A DNA stretch of 64,000 nucleotides from Lasiosphaeris hirsuta. Taxonomy: Eukaryota; Ascomycota; Sordariomycetes; Sordariales; Lasiosphaeriaceae. Positions 21,996 through 36,000 of this stretch are shown one piece after another; position 1 is the stretch's first letter; every line of letters begins with the position of its first letter. A program made the translations under genes and the position numbers. The notes below the pieces were generated by a model that saw only the letters and a list, made by a program, of their open reading frames with translations, had not been told where the DNA came from and ran no database searches. The stretch is taken from NCBI GenBank assembly GCA_030549175.1, contig JAUKUA010000007.1, forward strand, positions 3,038,001 through 3,102,000. Reading direction: 5' to 3'.

Positions 21996-24900
21996 ATTTG
22001 CTGTTTGATGAAATTCACAATTCCAGCCCCACCCCAAAAAAAGACGGCGGACGGATCGAGACTAGCATCGCAGGCTCTCCAAACTAGCGACACCATACAA
22101 CACCGTTGAATAAAATGGGAAGAAGGCGTCGTCCTAGCTGGCTCGCACCGATGGTCACTAGACTAGTCAAGCAATTGACGGGCTGGACCGGGCCTCGACG
22201 GCTCGATACCGTGTTTTGAAGGCGATGCATTGTTCGGGATCGATCACGGCCGCAAGCCGTCAGGTTGCCGTTGTCTTGGCGCACTCACACTGGGTATCGG
22301 TCTCAACGTCCTCTCCCGACGAGGGAAGCACAAGCGATATCCATGGCTAGATGCCGCTCCTTTAGTCAAGCCCGAAACATCTCACCTAGTGTGGACATTC
22401 CAGATCCCCCATCCATGTTCCATGTTCCAAGTTGCCGCGGGGAGCGAGAGGGAAAGCGAGCAACGAAATAGGTCGACGGAACCTTGCGAGACATTGTCGG
22501 GAGTCAGCTCCATCCTTGGACCTCCGCTCGCCTCCCTCCGTCAACAGTCGGGGATGGAATGCGTGGTGCCGCCGACAGGAGGCGCTGAGCCGCAGCGATA
22601 TTTCCCTCCTCGCGGTATTCCCCGGAGCCTTCCTCCTTTTTCTGTTATATCCAGAGATCCCCAACACAACACACCCAATTGCAAGATACGCAGCTCAATA
22701 TGTGTGCTCCGCACGACACGCCCGACAAAAAAAGCAAATCATTCTCGCCAGTTGTACCCGTGCCGAGACGATGCCGCCATCGCCAATCAACCGTCTCCAA
22801 TGCACTTGAGACGTGAACCTGGGCAGGGGTCTTCACATTCTTGGGCTTGCCCTACCAGGCTTTGAGAGGGCGGACGCGTGTCCACGTAGCAGAGTGAGGG
22901 GAATAAGCGCTCCAATGCAGTCGGCTTCCTTGCCCCAGCTGAAGGGAGAAGTGAGGAAAATGATGGATGCCAGGGCTATCAACGGCAATATGCAGTTTCA
23001 TCCAGACGAGGACAGGGACAGCCGTACTTCGTACGTAGTGACAAACCAGTAGTGCTCCGAGTGGTTGTCCCTCATCCTGGATCTCCTCATCCCTCAGGAC
23101 CTGCCCCCGTGCGGTGCCCGAAGCTCGCCTGCCAACTCGGCAGTCTCGGGTCTAAACCCTGTCCAAGACAATGGTGAAATTGGGACACAAGATCGACTCA
23201 GTGAACGGTTGGCCATTGGGCGGGTTTTAGATCGCGTGGCACCAAAAGATCTCTCGAGACGGTGCTCGCTCCACCCCGGTTCTGAGCCGTGTGCTACCGT
23301 GACCGGAAGCGGCCACGGGCGAATCGACGAGACAGCGATGGCTTTCGAAAGAAAGAAAAAAATTTGCAGTACAAGCATGCCCGATTCGTCCATCCTCTGC
23401 GCATTGGGTAGTCCCCCCTCCCCTAATCTGGACGCCTGAGAGGAACACAAATGAAAGGAACACAAAGCTGATTGCACCACCGGGGGCCGTAGCAGGGAAG
23501 CAGGCAACACACTAGTAGTTGCGGCATATGCAGCACGGCGGGACGGTCGGGAGAAGTCAGCGAGTGAGCGGGAGGGGCAGGCTCGGGAATGGTGTTGGGC
23601 GGGATGGCCGCCGAGAGGACGCATGCAAGCCGGTGACGAAGCTGGGGCACCAGGGCAGCAGGTTACCAATCCAGCGCCAGCCACATGGACGGAGCAGCCT
23701 CCGAATCCGACCAGCATGTTGGAGGAGGGCAAGCCGTGAAGACCGACTAGCCAGCGGTGCCAGAAAAGTGCGGGGCCGCCGCGGCCAACAGGAAACGCGG
23801 TCGAGTTCGGGGGCGAGAGTCTGACAGAGTTCACAGAAACACAGAACTCCGCGAGCTGCGGGTTCCCTAGGCTTCTCTGCACGGCTCTGCTGCACCAGCA
23901 CAGCTTGGCACGCTCGTACGCCCAGGTTTGCCTTGGATTCGCCTCGGGCATCGCATGGTGGCTGACAGGTTTGCTAGCAGAGGCGGGCATGGATGGGCTG
24001 GTTGCGTACCACCTCCAGCCAATACCGCGCTCTCGAGCAAGGCTCTGGGGGTGTCCACACGGAAGAAGGAATAAGATTCAGTCGGCCCCTCGACGGACTA
24101 GTAAGATCAGGAAGGCGGAAACGGCACCCGAAAGCAACGCGGGACGAGGAACGCGGCCCATTCGAGTTGCCTTGGATTGGGGCCCGGGACTCGGTCCCCC
24201 GAGGGTTGACAGACAGACTGGCTGGACGGGCTGAGGAGAGGGGGATGGGGGCGAGAGGGAAGGGAGCGAGAGCGAGAGGAGCAGAGGCAGTGAGGCGGCG
24301 GCGGCGCATATCGCCTTGTTGTGCCGTGAGAGAGTGAGTCCATGAAGTCTCGAAGCAGCCACTCAAGCCTCGCTCCCTCAAAAACATACGACCTCGCCAA
24401 GGCACGGCCGAGAGCAAAGCTGGCGGGGGCGCTGGGGGTCGGAATAGCTGCGAGTGTGACTGTGAGACTGACTGCGCACTCAGCGTCGCAACGTGTTTGG
24501 TTTGTTGCGCAGACGGTGGAGTTCGAGACGTTCGAGATGTCCAGTTCTCCCGTTGCAAGGGTGCCCGTGCAGTGACACTCTCGGCCCAGCTTGCCAGCGC
24601 CGCCTGCGTCGCCAGGCTGAAATCTGACTGAAATCTGAGGCCTGCGGGAACGAAGATCAATCAATCGACCAGACTGAGAAAAAATTATCCGAACGAGCTA
24701 GGGGAGATCCCTGTTCCCGCGCTCTCTCCCTCGTCTTCCCTTACACCCCCACCCTCCAAAACACGGCTCGCTGAGCTGTCTAACGCCGCCTTCAGCCTGG
24801 ATTACCGATTACCTAAACCCGACAGGGGTCGCAGGAGATCAGGGACCCCGCGCCACGATGACGACGGCCTGCGATTCGCCAGGATAGATGAAATCCAGTT

Positions 24901-27900
24901 TCTGAAACGAGCAGCTGTCAACATGGACAAATTTTTTTTCTTTTCTGGTTCGTCCACGCTGGCTCAAAGAACGGGCGCTTGACAACACAAATTACGCCCT
25001 TGGACTCACCCGATTGTTTGGGAGCGGCTCGAGATTGCGCCAGGCCGGATTCGCTGCAGATCAGATCCCGGCCCAAGCCGGTCTTCCAAGCCATGGAGAG
25101 TTCCGGTGAAGGGATTGGAAGAGCACAGGAAGAAAAATTTGATGCCATCTCATGGCGGGGCTGCCACTTACACGGACCAACGCAATGCCCACGGAGCCTC
25201 CTCCCCACTCTGTGTGAATCACAGCTTCCCATGGTTGTGAAAATTGGCATTGCTTCTGTCTGTGAGTCAATACTCACCGAAAGTGGAGCAAGCGAGCGGA
25301 ACGAGAAACACGATGATGACTGGAAGCATCAGCCTTCTGGAAAGTTTTTCTTCTTTCCTTTTTCCTTGACGGTGGTTAATGCCTCAGGTAGTGCTGAACC
25401 ACACACTTCACAAAGTCGGTGGCAGTGGCTGATATTAGACGCCGTCGGTATATTGACGTCCTCCCAAGGAAATTCGAAACAAAACAATCAATTCCTCTCC
25501 CTGTATTGGTACTGCCCCTCACGTCAGCTGCTGCACTAGTCTTGCTGACGATGAGGAGGGCTCCGATGCTATGGATATGGGAAGAATGCGAAACGCAGTT
25601 ATGCCGGGCGTTGGCGGGGTGTGTTCGAAATGCCACCGACCACCGTTCCATGGAAAATCCTGACTGAGAGAAACCGCCAAGTGGTGCGTTTCGATGCGGC
25701 CAGAAGGCCCTGCCCTTGTCACCAAGAGTGAAAATTGTTCATAGTAAGAATGCGATGGAGCCTTTTTTGTTCTCAGTTGTCATCATCGTCCATCATCATA
25801 CGTCTCCGCCAAGCCACGCTCAACAGTCGACTCAAAACACCACCGGCCGGAGGGCTCCACGGGAAACATGCCATTACCTAAGTCAACCGGGCAATGAGAA
25901 TGGAATGTCGGGACATGTGAGCCCATAAGCCCATATGGTTGATCGGCCACCCGTGCGCATAAGTGCACACCCCCGTAGTATTCCGTACTTAGCCCGCCTG
26001 CTGTGCAGCGTAGTGCCTCGCGTCGGGAAATAAAAGCAGTTATGTATAGTATCTGTAGCGAGGGTCCTGCAGATAAACATAATCGTAGTATTTTCCCAGT
26101 TTTGCCCTATGCACCATCAATTAAAGGGGTATGTACTACCCGTCACAATAAGGGAATAATAATGGCGATATATGGCGGCATGTCTCGAATGGGATACTTG
26201 TGCATGCTGCTGTGGTATATGCACTGATGATCGCTGGACACTGTAAAAACACAGCCATCCGGGGTTGGCTTTGGGTGAATTGCGTGCTCCCTGGCGAATG
26301 TTCCGTGTGGATCGCGACGTTGGGCCTTGGTTTCGCATCTTGCAAGCCCCGAGATGCCGTCTTCTGGTCTTCTGTTGGCGCCTACCAGCACCCTGCTATT
26401 CCTTCGGGCGCTCCCTTACACATACGGGCGCACACAACCTGGGATCCGTTGTTGTTGTTCAATGACGAGCGTGTTTCAGCATGAGGGGGCTAGGAACAGC
26501 CGCCCAGGTGTGAGGTGATGGTACGGTACGGATACAGACCCGGACCAGTCACTGGGCTCATCGCGGATCGGGAGTTTCCATTTTTTTCAAATTTTTTTTG
26601 GGAGTGTGTTTACGAAACGGGAGTACACGACGCAATGCCCTCTCATGTCTGGCTGGTTGCCGCTGCTGTGTAAGGCTACCTACTCGCTGCTATTGCTACA
26701 GTGCCATGCTTGGTTGGTGGCCTGATGGGAGCACGGAACAAGAGAGAAACCCCCAACAGGTACATCAATTGGCATTGCAGACGGTAAAGAGAGGAAATGG
26801 TAACCTGTTCGTGGACTCTCAGAGCAAGACTCATAGGCAAGGGGCCAGAGACAAGAAAAACCGATGGAAAAATGGGCGTGACGTTGACTTTTTTTTATTT
26901 TTATTTTTTTACTGGTGTCTTGCGTCAGGAAGTCTGTCCCGTCGGGTTTCTCCGCTCTGGGACGGCATCTGCAGTTCCTGTGGGCGGGCCACTCACCACC
27001 GACATCACCGCTGTTGGCGTCTGCAGTCGGCCAGTCAGCCAGTCAGTCAGCGCCGGCGCCGCCCCCCCAGAAGCACCGCGGTTGCGATTTTCGGTCGTGC
27101 AACAAGAAAAATAAGGCATATCCACTACCAATTTCAGGCAGCACAGTCACAGCAGTGTGCTAACGCAGGCGTCGGTCCGCTTGCCGAGAGAGGGCAACGA
27201 GTCCGGGACACACCGGGTATCCACCTCTCGAACGACGCTTCACTGCGAGACTGGAGCTGAGCTGGTTGGGAGCGTGGGAGCCATTTCCAATCCATGCGCC
27301 ATCACCTCGTTGGCAAAGCCCGGCCAAAGGGAAGGAGTCGAACCCACCCGAGCGAAGTGGTGTAAACTTAACAGACTCCGTTTCATTAGTGGATGTTCCC
27401 GATGGCGAATTTCCCCAGACTTTTCTTGGTCGGGAGCCTGACCAAGGACTGCATAGGTAGATTGGCGGCCTTGGGTTGGGGAAAGATAGGCGGAAAGGAA
27501 GATACGGGAGGCAAAAAGACCTATTCCCTTATTGTCGTCCAATGCACAGCAGGGAGACAAGCAACTCGCTGATGCAGGTTGAGTTGTCCGTCCCCCGCCC
27601 AAGGGTCGACTTGGGCGACCCTCTGATTTTCCTCCTGGCCTAAGGGCTCTCTATCTCTTTGTCTTGATCTGCCCATGTATCCGTAGTTGCTTAGCGTCCG
27701 GTGGCCAGTAGCTTTGTTCAGACCTCGCTTGATCCCCAACATCATGGGGCTCGCTAGTGACACAAGGGATCATCCATCTCGATGTGGCGCCGTGACTATC
27801 GTCCATCTCTGTCTGCCTCTCCCCCACTTGCTGGAGACCCACGATGCATGCAATTGGCCACCGAGTATGAGGGGAAGACTACTAGTCCTACTATGCGGAA

Positions 27901-29915
27901 GAGAGAGCGACAGTGATAGCGAGACCTAAGGGTCCCCAGGGTCTTGCAGTCAGAATCAGGTTTGGCCACGAAAGCGCATGTCCCATGCATCTGCATATCT
28001 GATCTGCTCTCACGAACACCCAGAGCCCAATACTAGCTTCCTGATAATCGCTTGGTTGGTTTTGGAAGTGTAACGTGGCACAGTTCCCTTGTTGACTGAG
28101 CCAGTCCCCAGCGAGGTAGATACAGCTTGGGCAGACACTGGTTGATGAAAGAAAAAAAAAAGAAAAAAGTGTCGGGTGTGCATTTGACTCAGGCTCGCTG
28201 CCCCGCCGCTTTCCAACCATCGAAACCCACACATGGCCTGTCATCATATGTCCACCAATGTCCAAATGGAGGGTTGACCTGTTGCAGGGAGAGACCCTAT
28301 TGTCCTTTGGCTTTTGCGCAGTGGGTCAAACAGGCGTTGCGCCGCTTGCGCGCTCGCCTGCTCGCCCGTGCAATGACCAAGAGACAAGGATAACCTCTCA
28401 TGAGTTGAGGAAAGGATGGGAGAAGGAAGGGCAAAAAAAAAAAAAAAAAAAAAAAAAAGGAGGTAGGGAACCCAAGTTTCCTGTGCCGCGTGGACCGTGA
28501 AATGACCTCAGGTTCATTTGTCCTGATACGATATTGCAAAAGTTGATTGAACCAAGCTAGTTTCCCCTCAGGTAACTGTAAAATCACCTAACTTTCCATC
28601 CTGGATAGGCGCCAACGCATTGGTGCCGGAGCTGCCTGAATTGAAGGGAGGCAAAATGGCGTTTTTTTCTTCTTTCATAGTGCGTGCTGTAATGGGCGCT
28701 TGGAAGACCTGAGCCAGGGCCTCAAGAAGAAATTTCTTTGGGTGTGCTGCCTCCAACAAAGCACGCCTTGAGCTTGGGGACTTGAGATAGGTGCTCCTAA
28801 AGACTATGCCCTAACCATCCCCGTGGGCTCCTAGTGGGTAGTCACTAGGCACCTTGTCGGGTCCTTCTCGTGCTTCTCTCGGGTTTGTTCCTGCGCTTGA
28901 TGTCAAACGGGGCGTCGACAAGGTTGTGTTGTTTGCCGCCGCCGCCGTACCCCGAAGCGGGACTGGTTGGGCGGGTGCGAAACGGGGATGATGGCACTTG
29001 CGCCTGGATGCCGCTGGAATGTGGAGCTCTGGAGAGAGCATGGAGCAAACCTCTGTTATCGACGACGCACCTGACCGGCCGGCGACGATCATTAGGTAAG
29101 GCCATGAATCCAAGAGAGAAACAGGGTGGAGACCCTGAGACGGAGTCTTGAATCTTGGAAACAGTCATGGCACTAGACACTGGCAACATCATCAATATTT
29201 GTGGATTTGAATTTGGTTTGGGGGGTTTGACAAGTTTCCATTCGATCATGACCAATATTGGCCGAGCTGGCATGCCATTTTCTAGCTGAGCTCGCTCGCC
29301 TTGATGACCCAATTGCTAAAACTCCCAGCCCAGTGCAGCAAGTTGCCTCTCCCCAAAACCCCTCCCCAAAATTGATACAAACGTATTCCTATCATGGCAT
29401 CATCGTCGAGTGCCCAGACAAACTTCTGAACACGCACAGGGCGCTGATGATCCTGTGCCTCTGGTTCAACGCCATTCCCAGTTCCAAATCTGAGCTTGCT
29501 TTGTTCCGAAATCCCATGACCAGAGCCTCCCCCAAAACCAGCCGAGTGCAAATGCTTGCAAAACAACCAAATAAATAAATAAATAAAAATACCCCGAAAT
29601 TGTATCGCTGTGGTACACGGTGTTTCTCGCCCCGTACCCAATGTGAGCCTGGATATTGCGCCTGTCCCAGTCCCAGATAAGAAAAATAAAATAAAACAAA
29701 TCGCAAATCCTGTCCCATTGTGACCAAACTTTTTATGATGCTGTGCTCCGGTGTATGCCTTTTTTTGTTACAACAGATAGTGAAAACAAACGAGAGTTGT
29801 GGCTGAGTCGTGTAGTGTTCTATGAACCGAAATCGATGGAGATGGGGTATAGTCGCTGTGCGAGGAAATAGTTGATGGTGTAGAGTGTGTCGTTGTCGTC
29901 CGGTCGCCCAAGTGC
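21996..29915. other. Gene-empty stretch between tRNA-Gln and the ecl1-like gene
   Basis: Nearly 8 kb without a supportable gene. The longest open frames (for example 23094-23990 on the minus strand, 298 codons) are Ser/Arg/Pro-rich and look like chance frames in GC-rich DNA. Visible structure includes a 26-A run (28433-28458), shorter A/T runs and an exact tRNA B-box match near 27328-27345. A moderately AT-rich block at about 25970-26230 may be decayed repeat DNA. The last part is the 3' side of the ecl1-like gene. Confidence 0.5.
28433..28458. repeat. Poly(A) tract, 26 nt
   Basis: An uninterrupted run of 26 A on the plus strand in non-coding DNA. The flanks do not look like a retroposed gene, so its origin is unclear. 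Confidence 0.9.
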
Positions 29916-30383
29916 CTAGTACGATCGCCTCCGTTGCAGCCTGACCGACTCGAAAGAGCGTGCATATGCCCGGAGTTCCCTTGCTGCCTTTTCTGACAAC
30001 TGGGCGGCGTCGAGGCCAGCACTCGAGCTGCTCCTGATCGAGCAGAGGCTGGTGTGCGAGTTCGAGGGGGAGAGAGCGTGTCCCGAGGGAGCGCGGCCGA
30101 TTGCTGCCGAGAGTCCAGTGCCGCGTTGGAGCGTTCTACCGCTCGTATGGGGGCTGCTGAAGTCATAGGCAGGAGATAAATAGAACTTGGTGCTTGTCGT
30201 CGTTGGCTTGGCAAAGGACCACTCGTAGGAGGGCCCTGTCAATGCTGGTGAGCTCGGCCCGGAGCTGGGTGTGGACGAGGTCTTCTCGTAGTCAGCCAGG
30301 CGGCAGGATTCGGAGCAGTATGTGGCGCCATCAGTTTGCTTATCGCAAGCAAGGCAGAACTGGTGAGTCCAGTCCAAAGACAT
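29916..30383 (-). CDS. Ecl1-family lifespan regulatory protein
   Basis: A single exon of 155 residues. The N-terminus MSLDWTHQFCLACDKQTDG...YCSESCRLADYEK has the C-x2-C...C-x3-C cysteine pattern and flanking residues of the fungal Ecl1 family. These are small zinc-binding proteins that extend chronological lifespan and act in stress and nutrient responses in yeasts. The middle is Ser/Pro-rich. The C-terminal helix LSEKAARELRAYARSFESVR and the basic end QRRRSY also match fungal members. The gene is isolated, 11 kb from crm1 and 17 kb from the next protein gene. A TATAAAA element lies about 200 bp upstream. The biochemical role of the family is not well defined. Confidence 0.85.
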   Translation of the reverse strand: MSLDWTHQFCLACDKQTDGATYCSESCRLADYEKTSSTPSSGPSSPALTGPSYEWSFAKPTTTSTKFYLSPAYDFSSPHTSGRTLQRGTGLSAAIGRAPSGHALSPSNSHTSLCSIRSSSSAGLDAAQLSEKAARELRAYARSFESVRLQRRRSY

Positions 30384-30584
30384 GGCGGCGGCTGGTAGGG
30401 GTGTTTGGAAGGAGCGAGGCTCGTAGTGAAGCAGAGGCGAGTAGACCGTTATGCCGAACTATGGTGTTCGAAACGAAGCTGGTTGAGACGGCTAGGAATC
30501 TTTGTGCTGGTGAAGAGGCTTCTTCGAGGCTGGTTTGCTATTGTTGGTGGTGTTGCTGGGAAGGCGGCCCCGAGGCAAAGGCTG

Positions 30585-30591
30585 TTTTATA
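30585..30591 (-). promoter_or_regulatory. Candidate TATA box of the ecl1-like gene
   Basis: TATAAAA reads on the minus strand about 202 bp upstream of the start codon at 30383. Its position suits a core promoter and argues against a many-kilobase 5' UTR for this gene. Confidence 0.45.
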
Positions 30592-33031
30592 AGATGTCGA
30601 GTTGCTGGCACATAGCACTGGGCTGTTGATGCGGGTCCGGGACAGCGTGGTGTTGCTGGGCAGAAAAGGAGAGGTCGACGATGGTGCTGTCTGATTCCAA
30701 TGTGGAAAGTTGGGGTTGAGGATGCTGGGGAGGGCAGCGTTATGTATTGATGGCACTGCCTGCCCTAGTCGATACTCTTGCGGGTGTGGGAGCAGAGTGA
30801 GGCAGATGCCCATGACCACAAAGGACCCATGAGGACTGAGACATTTGGCGCCATCGAGGTACCCCGATCGAGAGCCCTGCAGCGTACCTCGGTGCGGTGA
30901 AGCGCAGTAGAGGGTACACGACATGCTTGTACTCAACCACACGTCGCTCATGGACAGGGACTAGAGTGGGGCGCTCTTGCAGAGGGCCAAAGGCTGCAAT
31001 CTGCACTATGCCTTGTGCGAGATAGGCCCGTGGCAGGGGTCCTCGTAGGTGGTGTGGGAAAAAAATTCTGCTGCCAGGCGTGCACCTAGCACATTGGAAG
31101 CATGGCCTGGTCGTGGCACCACCCTGGTCCGTTTTGAGCAGCAGAGTGGGCCGGCCAACTTGGCGTCATCCTGGCTCGGCCTGGCGTCGTCTGGCGTCGT
31201 CTGGCGTTGTTTGGAGCCCACGACGAGCGCTATGGATGGCTCTTCCCTTGGCCAGTCTTAGTGAGGGGTGTGCAGTCATTCACTGGTCCCGCAGGCCCAT
31301 GCCCATCCCACTTCGGCCTTCCCACCTGCTCCCCACTCCAGCTTTTTCCAATGCCAGAGTGCCCACAATTGCCTGGCGGGTCGAGGCTGGCAGCGTGAGC
31401 TTGTGTGAGCGCAGCAGAGGGAGTGGACAAGTGCGCAATTAGCACCCTGCTGCACCCCATTCGCACCTTCAGCTATTCTCGCCTGCACTATGTTAATAAG
31501 GTGGGAATTTTTATGCTATGGCGCCAAGGCAAATCAGGTCCTGTGGGGGTCTCGCTCTGGGGGGGGGGAGCAGGAGTCTCAAGTCCTGAGTCCTCAGTCT
31601 CCCATCCGCCGCGCACTGGGTAGGCAGCTGGCTGGCCTCAGTCACCCATCCCCACCCCCCTAGTCACCAGGCATTTTTGCAAGTTTCGTAGTTTCGCTGG
31701 TCTGCATTCCTCGCTTCTCGCCCAGTAGCGTTGAGGCGTCGAGCGGGCGCAATATTTCCTTTTGCACCACACCAGAGTCCAATGATAGCTTTTTCCACTG
31801 GCGGCGACCAGGTTCCGAAACCCACATAGGTGAGACCGAAGTGTCTCTTGTCGCTGCGGTGTTGCTGCCAGAAATGTCAATCTCGAAGCACTCTTGAATT
31901 CCTTCATGCCAGTGCGTGCCAATGCCAGCACCAACACCAGCGCCAGGCCGGGTCAGCAATAGCAGCGGCACTAGCAGCAGCACCGGGACGAACGCTCAGC
32001 GGGATCCTTCTGAAATCCAAATTCGATGGGTGCTCGCATTGCCGCGGCATTCAGGAGCCAGCCGGGAACACCAGGATAAAACAATACGGCCTGTCCAGAG
32101 CCCTTTGCGAGACGGGATCTGACCTGGCGTGGGGGTTGTGAAGGCGCACACCTGGGCTCCAGTGCGTTGCCTCTGAGGTGCCTCTGGTTCGTGGCTCAGG
32201 TAGCCCTCGTCTCGCTCGGGTTGCAGCGGACTGCGTAGCAGTCTGGTGGGTGTACGGAATATCCTGTGGCTATTCTATTTTGTCCCTCGCAACGAGACCC
32301 CTCTACCCCATCCTCTTCCCGTCGCTCATCTCTGGCACCACCCCGCGGGCAGACAATGGATAGGACCAGAGGCAGAGGCAGGCGCGTCCGCACGCCCGCA
32401 CGCCAGCATGGAAAGATGAAAGCCCGCAGCAGCTCGGAGTGGAGACAGGGACTGTTGAAGTCGCAGGCTGCAGTGCGACCTGTGGCAGGCCACGGTAGGC
32501 TGCCCTCGCTGCTCTCATTCACTTCCAGTCGACTGTCAAATCATCCATCCCACCACCAGCTAGGGCCAACCAAGATCCCCAAGAGTATACCAAACTGGCC
32601 TGCCGTCTGTAGGACGCGCACCGAGGCAGGACTGGAAACAAGACTGCCCGAGGTCTGTTTCATTGGTTGCCCGTCGCTGACCGGCTCGACGACAGGTCAA
32701 TGGCAAATCTCTGCCTCATGGGCGCAGGTCCGCGCTGGCGAGGGCGCTCTCAGCTTTCTCCTGCAGACGACCCTCAAATTCCAGTCACCCAATCAGTACG
32801 GGCAGTATGCCATCTGGAATAGCGACAATTTTCTGCACTCGCTAGGCCAGCCCCCAGCTTGCGGAGCTCCGATGACGAGCTGGCGAAGGCTGCTGAGAAA
32901 TACAGCAATTCAAAGGAAATATTCTCTCATGCGAGATTGCCTGATCTGATGTCGTCGCCGTCGTCCTCATTGCTAGCGTAATTACAGCACTGTACAGGGT
33001 GCGCTCAGAGCAGATGCAGACAGGCTACCAG

Positions 33032-33051
33032 TGCCATGCCATGCCATGCCA
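33032..33051. repeat. TGCCA pentanucleotide repeat, four units
   Basis: Four perfect copies of TGCCA lie in tandem in non-coding DNA. Confidence 0.85.
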
Positions 33052-36000
33052 TTCTATTGCCGTATGAGTCCCGCCCGTTTCGGTGAGCCGAGCTCGTACG
33101 GCTCGCCGAGGCCGACTTGGACGTACCAGGCTCGGCGCCCAAGTGCGCCGCACCCCTCTCCTAAGCAGTTGTTTCTCGACCCACTGAGGAGCAGTAATGC
33201 CATGGCTGGCAACACAGGATATGCAAAGGCACGGGGCTAGACACAGAACAGAGGCTCGAGAGACGGATCTTGGGGATCTTGCACGTACGTGCTGCCCTCT
33301 CTCCAGCAGCCAACACCTGATGCCTATCCCCCAAGGCACCCTTCCTGTCTCATCAGTCGTGGGGATTCGCAGCGTCTATTCCGCTTTCAGATGCACCTGC
33401 AGTACTGCATCTGCTCCACAAGCAGTGTCTGGACAAATCATTGCCAGTCAAGCGCTCACACGCTTCTTCAATTGGTGTGTACCAGCCACGACAGGGCTCG
33501 CGTCGTCTGCCATGCTTCCTGTGCCTGCCTTGGAGCCGTCGCTCGCCGAAGAGCCTGCAGGACCAGCCTCGTGCCGGCCGGTCGACGTCGTTCCAGTTAA
33601 CACTTTGCTCTGCGCAGTACGCAGTGTACCATTAGCCGAGTGCTTGAAGCACTCGGAGCAGTTTTCCCAGACAAATGAACAAACCACTCGCCAATGAGGT
33701 CCGCCCTCTACATCGCGAGACCTGAGAGATGCGCGTGCGATAGGAGAGAATAATCAGCGTAACAAATGCCAATGGTAACGGCTTTCTACCCAGTTGGGTC
33801 CTTCATGGCCAGGTCCCGAGTCATGCACACGGTCCCGCCGACCAGCCGGAGGCTTGCACGAATCGACGCTGGAAGACGGGTATCGTGATAGTTGATAAAC
33901 CCGGGGCTAGCATACATATATCTCTACCGACATATCCTACGGATCTCGTTGTAGATACCGCTTGCACATCCTAACAGCGTTATCCGAGACGCACATCCAA
34001 GCTCGATGTGTAGAACATCACACGCCCGCACTAGTGGGTCATCAGACGGTCTTGATATCCCTTAGCTTTGTCGACGTCCATTTTGTGGTGGCACCATTAT
34101 CTTCACACATGAGGTGTTACAACGCGGCAGTTACGCGCAGTCGACCACATGTCACATCACGGTCTTGAGTGGTATGGCAGGATATTTGCTCGCTTCCTCG
34201 AATATAGCACGGATGGCGGTTCTGATCTCCCTCTTCCTTGCTAGTCAACGGTTTGCATACATCCTTGGGGGGAAAAACGCAATGCCAAGGCAAAAGTCGT
34301 GCGCTGAGAGCGGAATGCCTGTCGGGTTCTGCGGGCGCCAACCCGGAAGCTCAGCGATTCGCTGCCCAAGGTCCGCTCCCGTTGCGGGAGCCCCCAACTC
34401 GACCAGATAGATCCCATGTCTAGCGCATGCGTATCTCGAGGCCAACTACTATCTATGGAAGATGGGATTCAGGTCGGGCACCTCGACCTGTTCTATCACG
34501 CTCCAGTACATGATATTAGTTTGGCCCATTGGCATCCCATGCGGCCCAGGTTTCATGCGCTGGTGGTTGGTTGATGGAACTGGTTTACCCTCAGGCCACC
34601 CACCAGTCGCGCGAGTGGGCTCAATAATAAAAAAGCTGCAGGAACCCCCACGCTGAGAGACGAGCGAGACGGCTGAGCCATTAGATTCATGTTGTGGTCG
34701 ACAGACGGACCGTTTCAGACAAGAACCGACGATGTCAGCTTTCCTGGAGCATGTCATGGCAAGGGCACGGCAGCGCATTCGGCCCTGAGCGCCGTCAAAC
34801 TCGAGGTACGGCGGGGAGAGGGATGCTGTCATCCTGCTCGCTGCTATCGCGATCTGAGACAGGGCTAGTCCTATTCACCCATCCCGTATTTGGGCGCTAG
34901 CAAGCCGAGGTCCTTGCAGCCACAAACTCACAGACAGATCCAAATTGCCGCAAAAGCTGCAAGCCCAGATGGGTTGGGCGTTCAGCAGTAGCAGCAGCAG
35001 GCGAGAGTCGCGATGAGCCAGCCAGCCTACGTTCGTTCGGACCTAACCCCCCGATCGACCTTCTGCATACCTGGTGGACGCCATGACAATTCTCAGCCTT
35101 CCCGAACGAGAGCAACAGGGAGTCGGCATGGCTGTCGCTGATCCTCGCCGTCGCCAGACTTGGCCGATTGCATTTGTTCAATTGAAGATCCTTGTGGGTT
35201 CGACAAGGCTTCAAGACTCGCCGCAGGGCTCGCGGAGATGATCGTGTCAGCTTGACCAGCGTTGGTTGTTGGTGGTCGCTAGCGGGGGCTGTTTTCAAGC
35301 AGGACCGTCCATCTCGTCCCCCGGTGAGGGACCAATCGTGTGACGCCAATCGAGTGCGCCGAGCTCGCCGAATCTGACCGGGCGGGCTGGATCACCCGGC
35401 CTCGAAAAAGAAGGTCACCGGAGTGCTGAAATTACATTCATGGCATCTCGGTTTCCGGAATGGCACTCACACAGGTGAGGAAACCTTGATTCACAAACCG
35501 TCAATCACGAGGACCTGAGGGTTTGAACATTTGATACCACCCTGTGATGGTGTGGCACAGTCTTGGCCTTGCGCCGTGTCAGCTGGGGTTCGCAGCATCA
35601 GCTAAAATTACTGCGGCAGAGAGCACCGTCGTCATCGCAAGGCCAGATGGTGCTGGAGGGCACGGCGTCCCGAGGGGAAAAGGGGGTGTGATGCTATCAT
35701 GATGCGCATTATCCTTAACCCGTCTACCGAACCGATCGTCCCGTGTGCTCATTAGTACTACGACCCTACGCCCGGAAACCTGAAGGGCGCTGGCGAGGCC
35801 GGTTTGGTGACTGGGGTGAGCCAATCAGCCAGGACGTACAAGGCACTGACTGCCAGGCGGCCGTTACTGCAGCCGTCTTGGTCTGCGAACCGAGTCTGGT
35901 TTGGGTTTTCTTTGCATCTATGTACTTCCCCTGGCTGTCGGCGACCCCTGCGGTCCTCCCGCTCAGTATCTTGAATGAGAAGGAGAGCGAGGGCCGGTCC

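Noticed and set aside
23094..23990. 298-codon open frame on the minus strand in the empty region
   Set aside because: Low-complexity Ser/Arg/Pro composition expected from GC-rich non-coding DNA, no recognisable domain, overlapping long frames on other phases, and no flanking exon that continues it.
30538..30951. 137-codon minus-strand frame upstream of the ecl1-like gene
   Set aside because: It overlaps the candidate TATA box, lacks conserved sequence and is not in splice continuity with the ecl1 exon.
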